Positions 60,232 through 64,000 of a stretch of DNA of 64,000 nucleotides are shown here, one piece after another. Both the position numbers and the translations under genes were made by a program. Below the pieces are notes generated by a model that saw nothing but the letters and a program-made list of their open reading frames with translations, had not been told where the DNA came from and did not search any database. This DNA comes from CAZRRV01 sp045660865. GTDB lineage: Bacteria > Bacillota > Clostridia > Oscillospirales > Acutalibacteraceae. The DNA lies in NCBI GenBank assembly GCA_045660865.1, contig JAZREP010000028.1:1-64000 (forward strand), in the 5' to 3' direction. Every line of letters starts with the position of its first letter. Position 1 is the first letter of the stretch.

Positions 60232-61083
60232 CTACACCAACGATTCGTAATATTTTTTCATTGCAAGAGCGTCTTCGGCCTGTGTGCCTGCCGATTCGCA
60301 AATAATAGTCGGTGTGCAGTTTTTCTGCACAGTCAAATCTATTACCGGCTCAAAATCAGGACCAAACACATTATCTTCGAATGTTAAGTGCCGTTTTTCA
60401 CCGCCAACAGTATACTCTATCTTAGAAAAATGCGAATGGTAGCTACGCAATCTGTCTATACCAAGTTCATTTTCAATATAATCAAAAATCGCTTTAAAAT
60501 CCTCTTTACTTTTAAGGCTGCCAAGCGTTCTTGCATTAAGATGGCCAAAATCTATACAAGGAATTAAACTTTCATCAAGCTTGCAAAGTTCTATAACCTC
60601 ATACAAATCTCCCAGCTGATTTATTTTGCCCATAGTTTCGGGGCAAATATGCACATTAGAAAGACCGTTTTCTCTAAGGCAGACAATAGCTTTTTTCATT
60701 GTGTCCTTTGCCAGTTCCAAGGCTTGTTCACGGGACAGCTTACCGCAGGAGCCTGTGTGCACTACTATTCTATCCCCGCCCATGGCATTTACTGCTTTTG
60801 CGCTTTGCAAAATGTAGTCAACCGATTTTAAGCGCTTTTCCTCCTCAATGCCTGACATAGAAATATAGTAAGGCGCATGCAAAGACAATTTTATATCAGC
60901 TGCCTTTGCCAAATTGCCCAACATTTCCGCCTTTTCGGTGCCGATATTTACACCTCTACCGCACTGGTATTCAAAGGCGTTAAGTCCCATTTCGGTCAAA
61001 TATTTTGGAACATCGAGGCTTGATTTATAGCCCTGTTTTGTAAAGCTTTCAGAATTACCTGCAGGTCCAAATCTGGCTATCAT
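60232..61083 (-). CDS. Endonuclease IV-like TIM-barrel protein
   Basis: 283-residue AP-endonuclease-2/sugar-phosphate-isomerase-like TIM barrel. LSLHAPYYISM, VVHTGSCG, ICPETMGK, IDFGHLNAR and SHFSKIEY supply the pattern of metal-binding His, Glu and Asp. It is about the length of E. coli Nfo. DNA repair (AP endonuclease) is likely, but isomerase activity cannot be excluded. It overlaps YqeG by four bases. Confidence 0.8.
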   Translation of the reverse strand: MIARFGPAGNSESFTKQGYKSSLDVPKYLTEMGLNAFEYQCGRGVNIGTEKAEMLGNLAKAADIKLSLHAPYYISMSGIEEEKRLKSVDYILQSAKAVNAMGGDRIVVHTGSCGKLSREQALELAKDTMKKAIVCLRENGLSNVHICPETMGKINQLGDLYEVIELCKLDESLIPCIDFGHLNARTLGSLKSKEDFKAIFDYIENELGIDRLRSYHSHFSKIEYTVGGEKRHLTFEDNVFGPDFEPVIDLTVQKNCTPTIICESAGTQAEDALAMKKYYESLV

Positions 61084-61571
61084 ATCTCGCCTCGCTCCTT
61101 ACCTAGAATTTTCTTTTCCCACTTGCGGCGAACAATAAAACTTTTGCCTGTTTCAAGCAAAATAGGCTCAACCAATATACTGGGCATACCAACTAGATTG
61201 GCACCCATTATATCGGTAAAAAGTTGGTCGCCAACTATAGCGGTTTCTTTTATTTTTAAGCCCAGCCTTTTTGCGCCGATAACATAGCCCCAAAACAGAG
61301 GCTTTGCGGCACGGTGCACAAACTGTAAACCGATTTTTGCTGCGAACGGGACAAGACGTTCTTTAGCGGCATTGGAAATTATGGTAAGGCGTATTCCACT
61401 AGCCTTCATAGTTTCAATCCACTTCGGCAAATCATCTACAAGCTCTTGGCCTTTATGTGTTGAAAGGGTGTTGTCAACATCCAACAATAATCCCTTAATG
61501 CCATTTTCATTTAAAAATTCTGGTGTGATTTCTGTCACACGGTAAAAACGGTGGCGCGGTTTAAACAACAT
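61080..61571 (-). CDS. YqeG-family HAD phosphatase
   Basis: 164-residue HAD IIIA protein. GLLLDVDNTLSTHKG is motif I (nucleophile Asp), LTIISNAA motif II, and IVGDQLFTDIMGANLVGM motif III/IV. Relatives include YqeG of B. subtilis and mitochondrial PTPMT-like lipid-phosphate phosphatases; substrate not fixed. ATG at 61571 follows CGGAGAAAATAT. Stop overlaps the next gene. Confidence 0.88.
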   Translation of the reverse strand: MLFKPRHRFYRVTEITPEFLNENGIKGLLLDVDNTLSTHKGQELVDDLPKWIETMKASGIRLTIISNAAKERLVPFAAKIGLQFVHRAAKPLFWGYVIGAKRLGLKIKETAIVGDQLFTDIMGANLVGMPSILVEPILLETGKSFIVRRKWEKKILGKERGEI

Positions 61572-61587
61572 ATATTTTCTCCGTTTC

Positions 61588-61630
61588 AAAAAAATAAAGG
61601 CCGGCATAAGCTTAAGCTATGCCGACCATT
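61588..61630 (-). terminator. Terminator of rpsU
   Basis: Minus-strand stem GGTCGGCATA with the complement TATGCCGGCC around GCTTAAGC-like loop, followed by TTTATTTTTTT. It overlaps the upstream region of YqeG. Confidence 0.8.
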
Positions 61631-61647
61631 GAAAAAGCAATTGAAAA

Positions 61648-61824
61648 TTAGCGGAATTTACGCTTACGGGCAGCTTCCGATTTCTTCTTGCGTCTAACGG
61701 AAGGCTTTTCATAATGCTCTCTCTTACGAACCTCTTGAATTACGCCGTCTTTTGCGGTTTGCCTTTTAAATCTTCTCAAGGCATTTTCTAAAGATTCGTT
61801 CTCTTTTAATTTAACTTGGCTCAT
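61648..61824 (-). CDS. rpsU: 30S ribosomal protein S21
   Basis: 58-residue basic protein, MSQVKLKENESLENALRRFKR, with the arginine/lysine-rich C-terminus (RRKKKSEAARKRKFR). The ATG at 61824 follows GGAGGGAATGTAAGA; the upstream open frame lies in the leader. It sits behind a consensus promoter and ends in its own terminator. Confidence 0.95.
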   Translation of the reverse strand: MSQVKLKENESLENALRRFKRQTAKDGVIQEVRKREHYEKPSVRRKKKSEAARKRKFR

Positions 61825-61896
61825 TCTTACATTCCCTCCCTCCGCTGATTTGCAAAGGTATTTCTCTGCAAAGCGCACTACGACGCTTACAAAAAT

Positions 61897-61925
61897 ATTA
61901 TACTAAACAAAAAATGGCTTGTCAA
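61897..61925 (-). promoter_or_regulatory. Consensus promoter of rpsU
   Basis: Minus-strand TTGACA (61920-61925), 17-bp spacer, TATAAT (61897-61902). Both boxes are perfect; located just after the leuS stop. Confidence 0.92.
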
Positions 61926-61928
61926 GTG

Positions 61929-64000
61929 CTATTTTACCACTATATTGACCAGTTTGCCCTTGACATAAAGCTCTTTTATAACTGTCTTGCCGGCTATTTC
62001 TTCGGCTACCTTTTCAGCCGTTTTAGCCATTGCAATAGCATCCTCTGATGTAATCTCTACCGGCACTACAAGTTTAGCACGGATTTTACCATTTACTTGA
62101 ACTACAATCTCAACTGAACTGTCTTGGCATTTGCTTTGGTCAAACTTGGGCCACTCGGCCGCATGAAGCATACCCTCAAAGCCACAAAGTGTCCACATTT
62201 CCTCTGTGATATGCGGAGCAAACGGGTTGAGCAACAGCAAGAATGTACGCATTTCTGCTTTATTGATGCTTCCCTTTGCAACAATATCATTAAGCAATGC
62301 CATAAGTGCAGCGATTGCGGTGTTCATCTTAAGTTCTTCAATGTCCTCTGTGACCTTTTTTATGGTCTTATGCATGGCTGCTTCCAAGTCAGCAGAATAG
62401 GTATCCCCTTCTGCTACGCAGTCAAGCAGGTTCCATACACGGTCCAGGAAACGGCGGCAGCCTTTAATGGAGGATGAACTCCAAGGAGCAGCCTTTTCAA
62501 AGTCACCAATAAACATTTCATAAAGGCGCATAGTGTCAGCGCCGTATTCGTCAACAATCTCATCGGGGTTAACTACGTTACCACGTGATTTAGACATTTT
62601 TTCGCCGTTTTCACCCAGAATCATACCGTGGCTGGTACGTTTTGCATAAGGCTCAGCAACCGGAACTGCTTCAACGTCATAAAGGAATTTATGCCAGAAA
62701 CGGCTGTACAACAAATGCAGGGTTGTGTGCTCCATACCGCCGTTGTACCAATCAACAGGCATCCAGTATTTCAGCGCTTCGGGTGAAGCAATAGCGTCAT
62801 CACAATTCGGGTCACAATAACGCAAGAAATACCAAGACGAGCCCGCCCACTGAGGCATAGTATCGGTTTCACGTTTTGCAGGCTTACCGCACTTGGGACA
62901 AGTTGTATTTACCCAGTCGGTAATCTTGGTCAAGGGTGATTCACCGTTATCGGTAGGCTCATAGGAATCAACGTTAGGCAATACAAGCGGTAACTCAGAT
63001 TCGGGCACAGGAACATATCCGCACTCTTCACAATGCACAATCGGAATAGGTTCTCCCCAATAACGCTGACGGGAGAATACCCAGTCACGAAGCTTGTAGT
63101 TAACCTTGGGGCTGCCGACTTCGTTTTCGGCAAGCCATTCGGTTATTTTCTTTTTAGCATCCTCAACGCTAAGACCGTTAAGGAAGCCGGAATTAACCAT
63201 AACACCTGTATCGCAATCGGTGAAGGCTTCTTTTTCAATATCTCCGCCGCCAACAACTTCAATAATAGGCAAATTGAAGGCTTTTGCAAAGTCGTAGTCA
63301 CGAGTGTCGTGGGCAGGTACCGCCATAATGGCACCTGTACCGTAGGAAATCAAAACATAGTCCGAAATATAGATGGGTATTTCTGTATTATTTACAGGGT
63401 TGATTGCGCGAACACCCTTTATACATACGCCTGTCTTATCCTTTGCTACCTCGGTACGCTCGAAATCAGATTTGCGAGCAGCCATATCACGATAAGCTAG
63501 GATTTCATCCATATTTTCAATATCATTAGCCCATTTATCAATCAACGGATGCTCAGGAGCTATAACCATATAGGTAGCGCCGAACAAAGTATCAGGACGT
63601 GTTGAATAAACCTCCAAAACATCGCCTGCGGTGGTGTTAAACCTAATTTCCGCACCGGTTGAACGGCCAATCCAGTTGCGTTGTTGAGTTTTTACACGCT
63701 CAATAAAATCAATGTCGTTAAGACCGTTAATCAGCTTTTCAGCATACTCAGTAATCTTGAGCATCCATTGGCTTTTAACCTTACGAACGACCTCACTTCC
63801 GCAACGCTCGCAAACGCCGGAAACAACCTCCTCGTTTGCCAAAACGCATTTACAGGAGGTGCACCAGTTTACTGCCATCTCTTTTTTATATGCAAGACCC
63901 TCTTTGAACAGTTGCAGGAATATCCACTGGGTCCACTTATAATAGGACGGGTCGGTTGTGTTTATTTCACGGTCCCAGTCAAAAGAAAAGCCGAGTGATT
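61929..64000 (-). CDS. leuS: Leucyl-tRNA synthetase, C-terminal part (cut by window end)
   Basis: The frame runs unbroken off the window: before the internal ATG at 63878 it reads FDWDREINTTDPSYYKWTQW, a LeuRS sequence, so the first methionine is not the start. Visible parts are the editing domain (YSTRPDTLFGATYMVIAPEHPL, MAVPAHDTRDYDFA), the zinc/insert segments, the KMSKS loop (GEKMSKSRGNVVNP), and the anticodon-binding C-terminus. About 690 residues are present; the N-terminal HIGH region is outside. Confidence 0.95.
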   Translation of the reverse strand, partial: SLGFSFDWDREINTTDPSYYKWTQWIFLQLFKEGLAYKKEMAVNWCTSCKCVLANEEVVSGVCERCGSEVVRKVKSQWMLKITEYAEKLINGLNDIDFIERVKTQQRNWIGRSTGAEIRFNTTAGDVLEVYSTRPDTLFGATYMVIAPEHPLIDKWANDIENMDEILAYRDMAARKSDFERTEVAKDKTGVCIKGVRAINPVNNTEIPIYISDYVLISYGTGAIMAVPAHDTRDYDFAKAFNLPIIEVVGGGDIEKEAFTDCDTGVMVNSGFLNGLSVEDAKKKITEWLAENEVGSPKVNYKLRDWVFSRQRYWGEPIPIVHCEECGYVPVPESELPLVLPNVDSYEPTDNGESPLTKITDWVNTTCPKCGKPAKRETDTMPQWAGSSWYFLRYCDPNCDDAIASPEALKYWMPVDWYNGGMEHTTLHLLYSRFWHKFLYDVEAVPVAEPYAKRTSHGMILGENGEKMSKSRGNVVNPDEIVDEYGADTMRLYEMFIGDFEKAAPWSSSSIKGCRRFLDRVWNLLDCVAEGDTYSADLEAAMHKTIKKVTEDIEELKMNTAIAALMALLNDIVAKGSINKAEMRTFLLLLNPFAPHITEEMWTLCGFEGMLHAAEWPKFDQSKCQDSSVEIVVQVNGKIRAKLVVPVEITSEDAIAMAKTAEKVAEEIAGKTVIKELYVKGKLVNIVVK

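Overview
The window looks like a chromosomal core region of a Gram-positive Clostridia-type bacterium. An Oscillospiraceae/Ruminococcaceae-like gut lineage is my best guess from gene content, not proven. Supporting signs are strong AGGAGG-type ribosome binding sites, near-consensus sigma-A promoters spaced by 17 bp, a 140-residue S12, a PdaB-type deacetylase, a YabE-like 3D-domain protein, a CD1247-type cysteine-rich protein, and the ffs-dnaX-ybaB-recR and ftsE-ftsX-hydrolase arrangements. No phage, plasmid, CRISPR array, tRNA, rRNA or intact insertion sequence was seen.

Layout. 1-11,012 (minus): the transcription/translation operon rpoB-rpoC-rpsL-rpsG-fusA-tuf (tuf cut by the window edge). 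It is driven by a strong promoter directly before rpoB, with no rplJ/rplL there, and has a promoter/hairpin element before rpsL. 11,068-17,767 (minus): thyX-tmk-DJ-1-formyl-THF cyclo-ligase-mltG-U32-penicillin-binding protein, mixing dTMP and folate supply with wall synthesis. 17,874-19,001 (plus): a PRPP synthetase. 19,035-23,113 (minus): aminotransferase-trpS-holB-ricT. 23,158-25,620: a membrane-anchored unknown, a nucleotidyltransferase and an EamA transporter. 25,657-30,377 (plus): alpha/beta hydrolase, membrane-anchored MurF-like ligase, D-Ala-D-Ala ligase and cation exporter. 30,487-35,470: hpt, an FkbM methyltransferase, maf, DUF523, queH, a D-2-hydroxyacid dehydrogenase and a hydrolase.

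35,504-39,580 (minus): a YabE-like G5/3D protein behind a palindrome-rich control region, then ffs (SRP RNA)-dnaX-ybaB-recR. 39,610-43,672 (plus): hexapeptide-repeat protein, NUDIX hydrolase, two related zinc-finger membrane proteins and galU. 43,677-46,095 (plus): two lipoproteins, each with its own promoter and terminator. 46,096-46,545: a divergent pair, a ribbon-helix-helix regulator and a 56-residue Cys-rich protein, around a perfect 30-bp palindrome. 46,606-50,063: PdaB-like deacetylase, then a 275-bp inverted-repeat-bounded structured element directly before purA, then a YhaM-like nuclease. 50,070-54,201 (minus): PucR-type regulator-ftsE-ftsX-M23 hydrolase, a division/wall-hydrolysis unit. 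54,304-61,925 (minus): an orphan sugar-ABC ATPase, rsuA-type synthase, DUF4830 protein, ispD/ispF, CD1247-like protein, efp, peptidase, endonuclease IV-like protein, YqeG and rpsU. 61,929-64,000 (minus): the C-terminal part of leuS.

Most genes are housekeeping. The accessory signals that most deserve follow-up are the element before purA, the RHH/palindrome/Cys-rich module, the palindrome cluster before the YabE-like gene, and the promoter-in-hairpin between rpoC and rpsL. All family calls come from reading the sequence; no database search was run.
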